Positions 16,420-24,355 of a DNA stretch of 64,000 nt are shown here, one piece after another. The DNA comes from Candidatus Desulfopertinax cowenii (GTDB taxonomy: Bacteria > Bacillota > Desulfotomaculia > Desulfotomaculales > Desulforudaceae): assembly GCA_001899445.1 (NCBI GenBank), contig MPOA01000006.1:761560-825559 (forward strand), in the 5' to 3' direction. The notes under the pieces are model-generated. The model did not search any database. It saw nothing but the letters and a program-made list of their open reading frames with translations, and was not told the DNA's origin. The position numbers and the translations under genes were made by a program. Numbering within the stretch: position 1 is the stretch's first letter; every line of letters begins with the position of its first letter.

Positions 16420-17883
16420 ATGGGGAGCGGCGTACTCATCGCCGGGCTGGGTCCAGGGGCGGTCGGGGCGGTGCCCGCCGGGCTGACCGGGGAGTTGGCC
16501 CGGGCGGACCGGGTTTACCTCCGCACCGCCCGGCACCCGGTGGTGCCCTGGCTGGAAGGGCAGGGAGTACGGTTTGAAACCTTTGACCGGTACTACGAGG
16601 AGTGCCCGACCTTTGAAGAGGTATACCGGCGGATCGCGGCGACGGTGATCGCGGCGGCCGAGCAGGGCCTGGTGGCTTACGTGGTGCCGGGTCACCCGCT
16701 GGTGGCCGAGGAGGCCAGCGATTTGATCCTGGACCAGGCCGGGGCGATGGGTCTTGCGACTAGGGTGCTTCCGGCCATGAGTTTCCTGGATGCTCTGTTT
16801 GTGGCCCTGCGCCTGGATCCGACGGCGGGGCTCTTTATCTTGGACGCCCTGGAACCGGACCGGTTGATCCCGGTGGGCACGGCGGGTATGGTGCTGACCC
16901 AGGTGCATAACCGGATGGTGGCCGGGGAGGTGAAAATCCGGCTGATGGCCTACTACCCCGATGAGCACCGGGTGTGGGTCGTCCGGGCGGCCGGCGTTCC
17001 GGAACTGGAGCGGATCCAAGAAGTTCCGCTCTACGCCCTGGATCGGCTGGATTGGCTGGACCATCTCACCTCGGTGTACGTTCCACCCGGCGAAGCTTGC
17101 GCGGGCACCTTCAGTCTGGCGCCCCTGGTCGGGATTATGGCTACCCTGCGCGGTAGGGACGGCTGTCCCTGGGACCGCGAGCAGACCCATCACTCCATCA
17201 GACGTTACCTGATCGAGGAAACCTACGAAGTGCTGGACGCCATCGAGCGGCAAAACATGCATAGTCTCCGGGAAGAGTTGGGAGACTTATTGTTACAAAT
17301 TGTGTTTCACGCCCAAATGGCCAAAGAGCAAGGGCACTTCGACATGGACGACGTGGTTCGGTCGGTCTGCGACAAGATGATCTACCGGCATCCCCACGTG
17401 TTCGGCCGGGAGAAGGTGCGGGACGCGGACGAGGTGCTGGCCAACTGGGAAAGACTGAAGCGCAGGGAGAAGGGAGACGCCGGGAAATCGTGCCTGGCGG
17501 ATGTGCCCAGGAACCTGCCGGCTCTCCTGCGGGCGGACCGGGTACAGAGCAAGGCCGCCCGAGTGGGCTTTGATTGGCCGGATTACCGGGGAGCTTTTGC
17601 CAAGCTGGACGAGGAACTGGTCGAGTTGCGGGATGTTCTGGATGAAGGGAACCCGGAGAGAACGCGGGAAGAGCTGGGAGATCTTTTGTTCGCGGTGGTG
17701 AACGTGGCCCGGCTTTTGAACATCGACGCCGAGGAGGCGCTGCGCCTGACGGTGGATAAGTTCACCCGTCGTTTCGCGCTGGTGGAGGAAAAATGCCGGC
17801 TTTCGGGGCGAGAACCCGGCCGCGTCTCCCTGTCGGAGATGGACGAATGGTGGGAGGCGGCAAAAAAACGGGAGAAATCTTAG
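16420..17883 (+). CDS. mazG: YabN-type SAM methylase-MazG nucleotide pyrophosphohydrolase fusion
   Basis: 487 residues. The N-terminal tetrapyrrole-methylase-like domain (about 4-215; G-L-G-P-G and V-V-P-G-H-P) is fused to two MazG repeats (about 235-480; R-G-x-x-G-C-P-W-D, E-E-x-Y-E, E-E-L-G-D-L-L). The MazG part hydrolyses NTPs to NMP and pyrophosphate; the role of the methylase-like domain is unclear. This fusion and its position before hup are characteristic of Bacillus/Clostridium. Confidence 0.95.
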   Translation: MGSGVLIAGLGPGAVGAVPAGLTGELARADRVYLRTARHPVVPWLEGQGVRFETFDRYYEECPTFEEVYRRIAATVIAAAEQGLVAYVVPGHPLVAEEASDLILDQAGAMGLATRVLPAMSFLDALFVALRLDPTAGLFILDALEPDRLIPVGTAGMVLTQVHNRMVAGEVKIRLMAYYPDEHRVWVVRAAGVPELERIQEVPLYALDRLDWLDHLTSVYVPPGEACAGTFSLAPLVGIMATLRGRDGCPWDREQTHHSIRRYLIEETYEVLDAIERQNMHSLREELGDLLLQIVFHAQMAKEQGHFDMDDVVRSVCDKMIYRHPHVFGREKVRDADEVLANWERLKRREKGDAGKSCLADVPRNLPALLRADRVQSKAARVGFDWPDYRGAFAKLDEELVELRDVLDEGNPERTREELGDLLFAVVNVARLLNIDAEEALRLTVDKFTRRFALVEEKCRLSGREPGRVSLSEMDEWWEAAKKREKS

Positions 17884-17974
17884 GAAAACTTTTCTACCGG
17901 GCAGGAAATCCAAAGTAGTTAAAGAATAGTAAAAAACCAAAATCCTAATACAAATTTAATAGGAGGGTATCGCC

Positions 17975-18253
17975 GTGAATAAAGCCGAACTCATTTCGAG
18001 TGTCGCCGAAAAAACGAACCTGACCAAGAAAGATGTCGAAAAGGCCCTGGCCGCAGTGTTGGATACCATTAGAGAGGCCCTGGCGCAGGGGGACAAGGTG
18101 CAGTTGGTCGGTTTCGGCACCTTTGAGACCCGGGAAAGGGCGGCCCGCAAGGGAAGGAATCCGCAGACCGGCGAGGAGATCGACATTGCCGCCACCAAGG
18201 TTCCGGTTTTCAAGGCCGGCAAAGCCCTGCGGGAGTCGGTGAGCAACAGCTAA
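17975..18253 (+). CDS. hup: HU-family DNA-binding protein
   Basis: 92 residues from GTG with AGGAGGG upstream. HU signature [21 protein letters not shown] is present, with the usual N-terminal M-N-K-A-E-L-I. It is a nucleoid architectural dimer. The stop is 5 bases before the rqcP start. Confidence 0.97.
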   Translation: MNKAELISSVAEKTNLTKKDVEKALAAVLDTIREALAQGDKVQLVGFGTFETRERAARKGRNPQTGEEIDIAATKVPVFKAGKALRESVSNS

Positions 18254-18258
18254 ACGCC

Positions 18259-18534
18259 GTGCGGTTGGACAGGTTTCTGAAGGTAGCGCGGATTATCAAG
18301 CGCCGCACCCTGGCCAAAAAGGTGTGCGACCGGGGAATGGTTACCGTCAACGGGCGACCGGCCAAAGCCAGCACCGTGCTCAAGCCGGGAGATATCGTCT
18401 TTGTATGTTTGGGTTCTAAGACCTATCATTTTGAGGTTCTTAAGCTGGATGAACATCCGCCAGCGGGACTGGCTGCCAGTCTCTACCGCCCACTTGAGGC
18501 CCAAACGGGAGCCGGTGCGGAAGAGGAAGGGTAG
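18259..18534 (+). CDS. rqcP: RqcP (YabO/HslR-like) S4-domain ribosome-quality-control protein
   Basis: 91 residues from GTG. The S4 RNA-binding fold runs R-L-D-R-F-L-K through [10 protein letters not shown] and P-G-D-I-V. In Bacillus RqcP binds the obstructed 50S subunit and supports RqcH-driven alanine tailing. The gene lies between hup and yabP as in Bacillus. The C-terminal tail is Gly/Glu-rich and variable. Confidence 0.93.
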   Translation: MRLDRFLKVARIIKRRTLAKKVCDRGMVTVNGRPAKASTVLKPGDIVFVCLGSKTYHFEVLKLDEHPPAGLAASLYRPLEAQTGAGAEEEG

Positions 18535-18563
18535 CTGGCTTTTTCTTTTTTATAAAAGATCAT

Positions 18564-18597
18564 CGGGGATTGGGGGCGTGGCTCCCCGTTTTTTTTT
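18564..18597 (+). terminator. Terminator after rqcP
   Basis: CGGGG (18564-18568) and CCCCG (18584-18588) flank a 15-nt loop, followed by nine T residues. Ends the hup-rqcP transcript. Confidence 0.7.
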
Positions 18598-18642
18598 GCA
18601 TACCCCGCCGGGGAAGGGGCATATCCATTTAACATAATTACG

Positions 18643-18666
18643 CCGGCAGATGCTCCGCCGGTTTTT
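18643..18666 (+). terminator. Second hairpin before yabP
   Basis: CCGGC (18643-18647) pairs with GCCGG (18657-18661), followed by five T residues. It may be a backup terminator or a leader hairpin for yabP. Confidence 0.4.
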
Positions 18667-18713
18667 AGGGACCGGTTGATTGGCAAATACCTGGCTGGAG
18701 GGGGATCGGGATC

Positions 18714-18992
18714 GTGAACCAGGAGACCACCCACCGGATCGAGGTGGTGCAGCGCAAGGAAATCAAAGTGGACGGCGTGCAGCACGTGGAGAGCTTCACC
18801 GAAGAAGAAATTACCATCGATACCAACATGGGCGTGATTGTGCTGATCGGAGAGGGGCTGAACATCACCCAGCTGGATCTGCAGGCGGGCAGCCTGCAGG
18901 TGGACGGCTTTATCAACGGGATCCGGTACGAGGAGGCCGGGTTCTGGAAATCCCGCCGGGGACGCAACTTCTTGGGCCGCATTTTTAAATAG
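18714..18992 (+). CDS. yabP: Sporulation protein YabP
   Basis: 92 residues from GTG. YabP/YqfC family: H-R-I-E-V-V-Q-R-K-E, V-E-S-F-T-E-E-E-I-T-I-D-T-N-M-G, then L-N-I-T-Q-L-D-L-Q and the C-terminal G-R-I-F-K. Members are needed for spore envelope assembly, with YabQ. The gene's TAG stop straddles the junction between a 4-bp target duplication (AAAT) and the first bases of a MITE, so the insertion landed on the stop codon and kept it. Confidence 0.92.
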   Translation: MNQETTHRIEVVQRKEIKVDGVQHVESFTEEEITIDTNMGVIVLIGEGLNITQLDLQAGSLQVDGFINGIRYEEAGFWKSRRGRNFLGRIFK

Positions 18993-19231
18993 ATTCTGCT
19001 GAAAAAGTCTATTTGCGCACTTCTCTCACTGTGCTGAGGCATTATCTTCGGTCACTGTGTCCGCGCTAAGGAATGAACTCGCTCGCCTCGGGCGGCGCCG
19101 AAACTCACCCGCTTCGCGGTCTCAAACAGTCGGCCGCCGCTTTTCCTTGGCTTCGCTCGTTCTTTGAATAAGCTCCCAATGTGACCTCCGATAATCCTCA
19201 GCACCACAGACTGACTTTTTCAGCGGAATCT
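18991..19231 (+). mobile_element. MITE-like element, copy A (241 bp)
   Basis: Non-coding, 241 bp. Terminal inverted repeats AGATTCTGCTGAAAAAGTC (left) and its near complement ending GGAATCT (right), with AAAT duplicated at both flanks (18987-18990, 19232-19235). The interior has GC-rich self-complementary segments. It is about 90% identical to the reverse complement of 32451-32691, which has exactly the same length. No transposase gene is inside, so it would depend on a transposase elsewhere. Confidence 0.88.
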
Positions 19232-19285
19232 AAATAGCAAATAGCGCCGGCACCTTTTTGGTCAGCCGCGAAGGGGTATCCAGCC

Positions 19286-19738
19286 TTGTTTCTCGAAGCG
19301 CAATTTCTGGTCTTTCTGGTCGCCATTGGCATTGGCATCGGGGCCGGCTTTCTGTTCGATTGCTACCGGGCGGCCCGGGTTACCCTGAGGCTCGGCCGGT
19401 TGGGGACCAGCATCGGGGACCTGCTGGTCTGGGCCGTGCTCACCCTGGTAGTGTTCGGTTTGCTGCTTCTGACCAACTGGGGTGAAGTTCGCTGGTACAT
19501 TTTACTGGGTTTGAGCCTGGGTGCCCTGCTGTACCACCGCACCTTTTCCCGGCGCGGGGTGGCTTTTTGGAAGAGCGGCTTCAGGGTCGCCGGACGTGTG
19601 GGGCGGGTGCTAGCCAGTCCCGTGGTTTTTGTTTGGAGGCTCCTTACCCGACCTTTCCGGCTTGGGGCGTGGTCCTTGGTCCGCCTGCGCGCGGGGTTTA
19701 AGCGGTGCGCACCGCCCCCTCCGGACGACGGGGAATGA
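19286..19738 (+). CDS. yabQ: Spore cortex biosynthesis protein YabQ
   Basis: 150 residues from TTG with AAGGGG upstream. Three or four hydrophobic segments in the first 90 residues (F-L-V-F-L-V-A-I-G-I-G-I-G, D-C-Y-R, W-A-V-L-T-L-V-V-F-G-L-L-L-L), then a basic tail. YabQ sits in the mother-cell membrane and is needed for cortex formation. It is separated from yabP by the MITE; in most relatives the two are adjacent. Confidence 0.88.
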   Translation: MFLEAQFLVFLVAIGIGIGAGFLFDCYRAARVTLRLGRLGTSIGDLLVWAVLTLVVFGLLLLTNWGEVRWYILLGLSLGALLYHRTFSRRGVAFWKSGFRVAGRVGRVLASPVVFVWRLLTRPFRLGAWSLVRLRAGFKRCAPPPPDDGE

Positions 19739-19791
19739 CCGGCCGGGGGTCTTTGCCCGCTGCTTGCCCGGGGCCTGGTTGGCCGCGGGTG

Positions 19792-20121
19792 CTAGCGGGG
19801 TGGACGGCGCCGCGGGGAGAACAGCCGCAGGCGCGTGCCGACCAGGGCACCGACCAGGGCGGCCAGGGCCAGGGGCACCCAGATGTTCAGCGTAACCGTG
19901 GGGTTGGCGACCCCTTCCCGGTACGTCAGGAACAGACTGATCACCATCCCGCCCAGAGGCGGCACCAGGCCCAGGAGCAGTTTTTTCCGGGGCGCGAGCA
20001 GCGCTACCAGCAGTCCCAGCAGGCCGGCGACCAGCCACACGACCGGCGCCTCCTGCTGCTGTTCCACCGCCAGGTAAAGCAGCGCGGTGGAAAAAGCTAG
20101 GAATACAGCCAACTGTCCCAC
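19792..20121 (-). CDS. Small membrane protein, function unknown
   Basis: 109 residues from GTG at 20121 with GGGAGGG upstream. Three or four hydrophobic segments, a basic R-K-K between the second and third and a very basic C-terminus (R-L-F-S-P-R-R-R-P-P-R). Not recognised. It lies downstream of another small membrane protein on the same strand, both inserted between yabQ and divIC. Confidence 0.65.
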   Translation of the reverse strand: MGQLAVFLAFSTALLYLAVEQQQEAPVVWLVAGLLGLLVALLAPRKKLLLGLVPPLGGMVISLFLTYREGVANPTVTLNIWVPLALAALVGALVGTRLRLFSPRRRPPR

Positions 20122-20202
20122 TTGTCGATTCCCTCCCAGACGATTTCCCTGATAAATTTTTCCGATAGCTTGTACTTTCCGGGGTGCCGCCTCCGGGTCA
20201 GC

Positions 20203-20484
20203 TCACCTTTTCCCGGCCAGGCGCCGCCAGACCGCGTATAAGAATCCGCCGGCCACGGCCAGGAGCAGCACGGTGCCGCCAATGGCCAGCAGGAGACAGA
20301 GAATCACCAGTCCGGCAGCGGCCCACACCGCTAGGCGGAACGGAGACAGCGGCTTGGTGCCGGAGTAATGATAGTAGTAAAAACGGCGCGTGCTCCCGGG
20401 CCGCTCCTCTTCATTCCGTCTTTCGGGGGCGTACTCCACGATCACTTGGGGTTCATGGTCTTCTCTGCGGCTTCGGTCCTTCAC
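20203..20484 (-). CDS. Small membrane protein with charged N-terminus
   Basis: 93 residues from GTG at 20484, AGGAG 8 bases upstream. The first 45 residues are charged and Tyr-rich (R-R-F-Y-Y-Y-H-Y); two hydrophobic segments follow (about 52-85) and a basic tail. Not recognised. A tandem 14-bp repeat lies in its promoter region. Confidence 0.65.
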   Translation of the reverse strand: MKDRSRREDHEPQVIVEYAPERRNEEERPGSTRRFYYYHYSGTKPLSPFRLAVWAAAGLVILCLLLAIGGTVLLLAVAGGFLYAVWRRLAGKR

Positions 20485-20522
20485 GGATATACACTCCTTG
20501 TTTAACCGGTGTCCTTACCATT

Positions 20523-20551
20523 GTATCAGGCATAAGCGTATCAGGCATAAG
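20523..20551. repeat. Tandem 14-bp direct repeat in promoter region
   Basis: GTATCAGGCATAAG occurs at 20523-20536 and again at 20538-20551. On the minus strand the pair ends just before a TACAAT-like -10 for the gene at 20203-20484, so it may be a double regulator site. Confidence 0.6.
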
Positions 20552-20661
20552 AATTCTGCTCTAATTTTTTGGGAAGCTGGCAGGAGAATTTTCGCCGCCG
20601 TAGAAAGCCATGACTTGTAATAATATTGTACACATTTTGTGGACAAAACCGGGGATAAGCG

Positions 20662-20922
20662 ATGCAGATGGAAATTCGGGGTGCCGAGCGCCTCAGCTTT
20701 CGCGAGCGGCAGGTGGTGGTGCTCAAGGAGATGGGTTATGCCAACGGGGAGGTGGCGCGCCGGCTGGGCCTGAGCCCCAGTACGGTGGCTACCCTGTTCA
20801 ACCGGGCGCGTACCAAGGGCTACCAAGTGGTGCTGGTATTAAGCGGCGACCCCCTGGGCATTTTCGGCGATGAGGAAGGTGAGCGCGGTGCAGACGGCGG
20901 TGCCGAGGAAACGCAGGTTTAA
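20662..20922 (+). CDS. Sigma-70 region-4-like HTH protein
   Basis: 86 residues. The core L-S-F-R-E-R-Q-V-V-V-L-K-E-M-G-Y-A-N-G-E-V-A and L-G-L-S-P-S-T-V-A-T-L-F-N-R-A-R is a sigma-region-4/LuxR-like helix-turn-helix with no other domain. The C-terminus overlaps the divIC start by about 50 bases, implying coupled expression. A near-palindrome (GTnCACA-TTT-TGTGnAC, 20628-20644) upstream could be its own operator. Target genes unknown. Confidence 0.75.
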   Translation: MQMEIRGAERLSFRERQVVVLKEMGYANGEVARRLGLSPSTVATLFNRARTKGYQVVLVLSGDPLGIFGDEEGERGADGGAEETQV

Positions 20923-21235
20923 CCCGGTCAAAAGCAGATTGCCCATTCTGTTTATGATTATCTTGCTGTTGTACTTTGCCGTGTTGCTTGGTTTCCAACT
21001 GAATAAACTCTGGACCATGCAGGAATCAATAATGAAAATGGAAGAACAGGTGGTCGAGCTGCGGCAGAAGAACGAATACTTGTGGGGCCGCCTGGCGACG
21101 CTGGAATCGGAGGGCTACATCGAGGAAACAGCCCGGGAACGCCTGGGCCTGATCCGCCCCGGGGAAACACGGATCGTGCCTGTTTTGCCCGGGGACGAGG
21201 GTTATGGTTTCATAGACCGGAGCATTAAAGATTAG
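20870..21235 (+). CDS. divIC: Cell-division protein, DivIC/FtsB family
   Basis: Up to 121 residues from ATG at 20870; GTGs at 20879 and 20888 with GAGG upstream are alternative starts. A short basic cytoplasmic tail, one membrane segment (about 24-44) and a coiled coil (M-E-E-Q-V-V-E-L-R-Q-K-N) are followed by the family motif E-E-T-A-R-E-R-L-G-L-I-R-P-G-E. It works with FtsL and DivIB at the septum. Confidence 0.9.
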   Translation: MRKVSAVQTAVPRKRRFNPVKSRLPILFMIILLLYFAVLLGFQLNKLWTMQESIMKMEEQVVELRQKNEYLWGRLATLESEGYIEETARERLGLIRPGETRIVPVLPGDEGYGFIDRSIKD

Positions 21236-21301
21236 AAACTAAATCTCAAAGAGAGGGAATAAATCATCCTGGATAGAAAAGTTTACAGGGGCGGTGCGAA
21301 C

Positions 21302-21457
21302 GTGAAGTCCAAGGAACGTAAAACATACAAGCCCACGTTGCGCACCCGCGTGCGCCGGACCCTCGGTTTTGCCCTGGGATTCCTGGTGCTTGCGCTGGTC
21401 GACCTGCGGTACCACTTCCTCCCCAAGCTGACCGGCCGGCTCCGGAAGATGCGCTAG
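21302..21457 (+). CDS. 51-residue basic membrane protein
   Basis: GTG start with an AGGGGCGG-like ribosome site, 51 codons. The first 20 residues are very basic, one hydrophobic segment (about 21-33; L-G-F-A-L-G-F-L-V-L-A-L-V) follows, then a basic C-terminus ending L-R-K-M-R. It lies 66 bases after divIC on the same strand. Not recognised. Confidence 0.5.
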   Translation: MKSKERKTYKPTLRTRVRRTLGFALGFLVLALVDLRYHFLPKLTGRLRKMR

Positions 21458-21551
21458 CAACCGGGATTAAGGTTGTAGACACTCAAAAATAGACCCTCAT
21501 TTTCGGCTCTCGGTGGCGACGATTTACCCCGTCGTGAATGGCTTCTTCCCG

Positions 21552-21770
21552 TTACGAGCCTACCCCAGGTAGATTCATTCCGCCCATCCCCGCACTTTTT
21601 CCGGTCGGTATCCGGGGCGCTTTCCGGTGTTTTTCGGAAGCCTTTTTCTCCCCGGCGGCCGGGTGAACAATCGTGTGCCGGCAAACGTCGCACTCCCAGG
21701 GCTTGATGGTTTCCGGCGAGGCCGAGGAATAATAGGCGGTACCGCACTTAGGACAGGAATAGTAATACAA
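21552..21770 (-). CDS. Small zinc-ribbon protein
   Basis: 72 residues from TTG at 21770. Two C-x-x-C knuckles (C-P-K-C at 6-9 and C-D-V-C near 27-30) form a probable zinc ribbon, followed by a Lys/Gly-rich tail. Not assigned to a family. A well-formed promoter with an internal palindrome (21813-21842) points straight at it, which supports it as a real gene. Confidence 0.6.
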   Translation of the reverse strand: MYYYSCPKCGTAYYSSASPETIKPWECDVCRHTIVHPAAGEKKASEKHRKAPRIPTGKSAGMGGMNLPGVGS

Positions 21771-21812
21771 TGCTTTAACACCACCCTGACTAGATTAATA
21801 TTCACGCCCCCG

Positions 21813-21842
21813 AGCATACTACCACTGTGGTAGCTTTGTCAA
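21813..21842 (-). promoter_or_regulatory. Promoter with operator palindrome in the spacer
   Basis: On the minus strand TTGACA (21842-21837), an 18-bp spacer and TATGCT (21818-21813). The spacer contains the perfect 15-bp palindrome CTACCACTGTGGTAG (21819-21833). A protein bound there would block RNA polymerase; the divergent XRE protein is the obvious candidate. Confidence 0.75.
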
Positions 21843-21846
21843 GCCT

Positions 21847-21922
21847 TTTTCTGCCGTTTTGGCAACACCCGTTGGAGTGCAGCCCCGAGCGGTGGTAGAA
21901 TACTTGACAAAATGGCAGAAAA
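21847..21922 (+). promoter_or_regulatory. XRE-gene promoter flanked by a 19-bp inverted repeat
   Basis: TTGGAG (21872-21877), 18-bp spacer, TAGAAT (21896-21901) would drive the XRE gene. A 19-bp inverted repeat with two mismatches (arms 21847-21865 and 21904-21922, each containing CTGCC and GGCAG) brackets this promoter, and a GTGGTAG half-site of the divergent operator lies at 21891-21897. Confidence 0.55.
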
Positions 21923-21934
21923 TCAGGAGTAAGC

Positions 21935-22222
21935 ATGCTGGAGTATCGATTGCGTAAAGCCCGCGAGGCGCGGGGATGGACCCAGTCCCAACTGGCAGCC
22001 AAGCTGAATGTTTCCGACGCCACCATCAGCCGCTATGAAAAAGGCGTGCGCTACCCGGATCCCGAGATGTTGAAACGCCTGGCCTTTGTACTGGAGGCCT
22101 CGGTGGATTACCTGGTCGGGAACGAGCCCCACAATCCCGATGCAGAACTGCCCCCGGAAGCCCGGCGCTGCCTCGAGGAGTTCAGGAGCTTCCTCAGGCA
22201 CAAATATCTCACTAAGGATTAG
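21935..22222 (+). CDS. XRE-family transcriptional regulator
   Basis: 95 residues; CAGGAG precedes the ATG. Cro/CI-type HTH at about 4-58 (L-R-K-A-R-E-A-R-G-W-T-Q-S-Q-L-A, S-D-A-T-I-S-R-Y-E-K-G), then a 35-residue acidic/basic tail (C-terminal E-E-F-R-S-F-L-R-H-K-Y). It is divergent from the zinc-ribbon gene and probably controls both promoters. Confidence 0.9.
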   Translation: MLEYRLRKAREARGWTQSQLAAKLNVSDATISRYEKGVRYPDPEMLKRLAFVLEASVDYLVGNEPHNPDAELPPEARRCLEEFRSFLRHKYLTKD

Positions 22223-22339
22223 TATCCGGCGGCTTACGGCCGCACCTTTTCCACCTCGCAACAAAGCGATTCTCGACTTCCCCAGAATACCACCTCGATC
22301 GCAAAAAGACCCCGGTGAGCGCGCGTATGGACGCTTCGT

Positions 22340-23209
22340 TCACGGAATGACTTTATTCAGGGGGTACTCGATGATGTCCTGGGCGCCCGCGCGCTTGAGT
22401 ACCGGGATCAGGTCCCGCACCTGTTGCTCGTCCAGGATGGTCTCGATGGCTACCCAGTCACTGTTAAACAGAGGGGATATGGTCGGGTGCTTCATGGCCG
22501 GCAGGATGTTCAGGATGGTATCGATCTTTGCCCGCGGCACGTTCATTTTAAGTCCGACCATACGTTCAGCCCGCAGGGCGCCGTTTAAAAGCACAGACAA
22601 GTTTTGCAGCTTTTCCCGCTTCCACGGGTCGGCCCAGGCCGCTTTGTTGGCGTGCAGCTTTGTGTTGGATTCCAAGATGGTGGCGATGATGCGCAGGTTG
22701 TTGGCCCGCAGGGAACTACCGGTTTCGGTCAGGTCGGCGATGGCGTCGACCAGGTTGGGCACCTTTACCTCGGTGGCGCCGTAGGAATACTCCACGGTGG
22801 CCTTTACGCCGTGCGCGGCGAGATACCGGCGCGTGACGTTGACTAGTTCGGCGGCGATCCGCTTGCCCTGCAGGTCGCGCACCTCTTTGATGTCGCTGTC
22901 GTTGGCCACGGCAAGCACCAGGCGCACCGGGCGCGCCGACTGCTTGCTGTAAACCAGGTCGGTGACCTCGACCACGTCGGCCTCGTTTTCCAGGATCCAA
23001 TCCAGGCCGCTCAAGCCTGCGTCCAGTACGCCCTCGTGCACGTAACGCGGGATTTCCTGGGCCCGCATCAGCAGGATCTCCAGTTCAGGGTCGTTGACCG
23101 TCGGATAATAGGAACGCGAATTGACGTGCAGGTGGTAACCCGCCTTTTTAAACAGTTGAAAGGTTTTTTCCTGCAGGCTTCCCTTGGGCAATCCGAGGCG
23201 TAGTTTCAA
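22340..23209 (-). CDS. hisG: ATP phosphoribosyltransferase, long form
   Basis: 289 residues from TTG at 23209 with AGGAGGG 7 bases upstream. Starts [12 protein letters not shown]; the PRPP loop is near [11 protein letters not shown]. Length and the C-terminal domain (about 215-289) mark the long HisG, which carries its own histidine-binding ACT-like domain and needs no HisZ. First step of histidine synthesis. No other his gene is nearby, so it is an orphan copy or a detached part of the pathway. Confidence 0.93.
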   Translation of the reverse strand: MKLRLGLPKGSLQEKTFQLFKKAGYHLHVNSRSYYPTVNDPELEILLMRAQEIPRYVHEGVLDAGLSGLDWILENEADVVEVTDLVYSKQSARPVRLVLAVANDSDIKEVRDLQGKRIAAELVNVTRRYLAAHGVKATVEYSYGATEVKVPNLVDAIADLTETGSSLRANNLRIIATILESNTKLHANKAAWADPWKREKLQNLSVLLNGALRAERMVGLKMNVPRAKIDTILNILPAMKHPTISPLFNSDWVAIETILDEQQVRDLIPVLKRAGAQDIIEYPLNKVIP

Positions 23210-23240
23210 TGGTGGACCCTCCTGAAGGCGCCAGGCCACT

Positions 23241-23340
23241 TTTTAGCAGACTGACCTCCTAAGTGCTAAATAAGGGGACAGGCTACTTTTTTAGCACTCT
23301 AAAGTGCAGTCTGCCAGAAAAGTAGCCTGTCCCCTTTTCT
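23241..23340. repeat. REP-like nested inverted repeat
   Basis: A perfect 19-bp inverted repeat, AAGGGGACAGGCTACTTTT (23272-23290) and its complement at 23318-23336, encloses a smaller hairpin (GCACT/AGTGC). Outer GCAGACTG (23246-23253) also pairs with CAGTCTGC (23307-23314). GGGGACAGGCT-type arms are typical of REP/BIME elements mobilised by REP-associated tyrosine transposases. It lies between divergent hisG and ppx. Confidence 0.7.
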
Positions 23341-23443
23341 GGCGTCCGTTTGTTTGGGGCACATGCTTATGTATACCGGAAAACGGGGGCACCGTCAATG
23401 GTATAATGAGCGGTAGTTTTCTACAAGGGGGGATGCTTTCCCT

Positions 23444-24355
23444 ATGGCCGTAACGGTCGGGGTGATTGATATCGGTACAAATTCAACGCGGCTGCTGATC
23501 GGCCGGGTGCATGCCGGCGACCGGTTGGAGGTGGTGAAGACGGCGCTGACCACCACCCGCCTGGGCGAAAACCTGGCGGGGGGTGCGTTGCTGGAGCGGG
23601 CCATGGCCCGGACGGTGGACTGCCTGCGGGAATACCGGAAGCTCATGGCGGCTTTCGGGGTGGACGAGGTGGTGGTGGCCGCCACCGCCGCCGTCCGGGA
23701 GGCGGCCAACCGCAACCGTTTCCTAGCTCTGGTGGAAAAGGCGGCCGGGTTTAAGGTGCGTGTGCTGTCCGGCCGTGAGGAGGCGCTGTACGGCTACCGG
23801 GGCGTGCTTTCGGGGCTGGATGCCGCGCCCGGGGAAACCGTGGTGGTAGACGTGGGCGGGGGCAGCACCGAGTTCGTCTGGTCCTGGGAGGGGGTGCCGC
23901 AGTGCCGGAGCCTGCCCCTGGGTGCCGTGCGGATGACCGAGGGGTGCTGCACCGACGCCGAAATCGCCGCGCTCGTCAGCCCGGTGGCCAAAGAGCTGGC
24001 CGGGCGCTGGCCCTGGAGGCTGGTAGGTGTGGGCGGGACGGTGACCACCCTGGCGGCCATGGCCCAGAAACTGACCGTTTACGATCCGGAACGGGTCCAT
24101 GGTTTTCGCCTGCGGCTGGGGGAGGTCGAGCGCATCCTGGAACGGCTGGTGTTGGCCGGAATAGAGGAACGGAAGCGCATGCCCGGGCTGCAGCCGGAAC
24201 GGGCGGACATCATCCCGGCCGGGGCGCGGATCGTAAGGGTAGTTATGCGGGTACTGGACACGCGGGAAATAACCGTCAGCGAGGCCGACATTCTTCACGG
24301 GCTGGCCCTGTATGGCCGCCCCAATGTCGAAACAAAAAGCCGGAACCATCACTAA
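23444..24355 (+). CDS. Ppx/GppA phosphatase-family protein
   Basis: 303 residues. Two actin-like ATPase-fold lobes with D-I-G-T-N-S-T-R-L-L near residue 8 and D-V-G-G-G-S-T-E-F near 132. This short form lacks the HD domain of long exopolyphosphatases. Likely substrate polyphosphate or pppGpp; the two cannot be told apart here. It lies just upstream of spoIIE, whose promoter appears to overlap its 3' end. Confidence 0.92.
   Translation: MAVTVGVIDIGTNSTRLLIGRVHAGDRLEVVKTALTTTRLGENLAGGALLERAMARTVDCLREYRKLMAAFGVDEVVVAATAAVREAANRNRFLALVEKAAGFKVRVLSGREEALYGYRGVLSGLDAAPGETVVVDVGGGSTEFVWSWEGVPQCRSLPLGAVRMTEGCCTDAEIAALVSPVAKELAGRWPWRLVGVGGTVTTLAAMAQKLTVYDPERVHGFRLRLGEVERILERLVLAGIEERKRMPGLQPERADIIPAGARIVRVVMRVLDTREITVSEADILHGLALYGRPNVETKSRNHH

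Noticed and set aside
18991..19231. Small RNA or riboswitch between yabP and yabQ
   Set aside because: A second copy at 32451 with its own target duplication shows it is a transposed element.
23272..23336. Simple bidirectional terminator
   Set aside because: The adjoining genes start here rather than end (hisG and ppx diverge), so a terminator has no transcript to stop; REP-like structure fits better.
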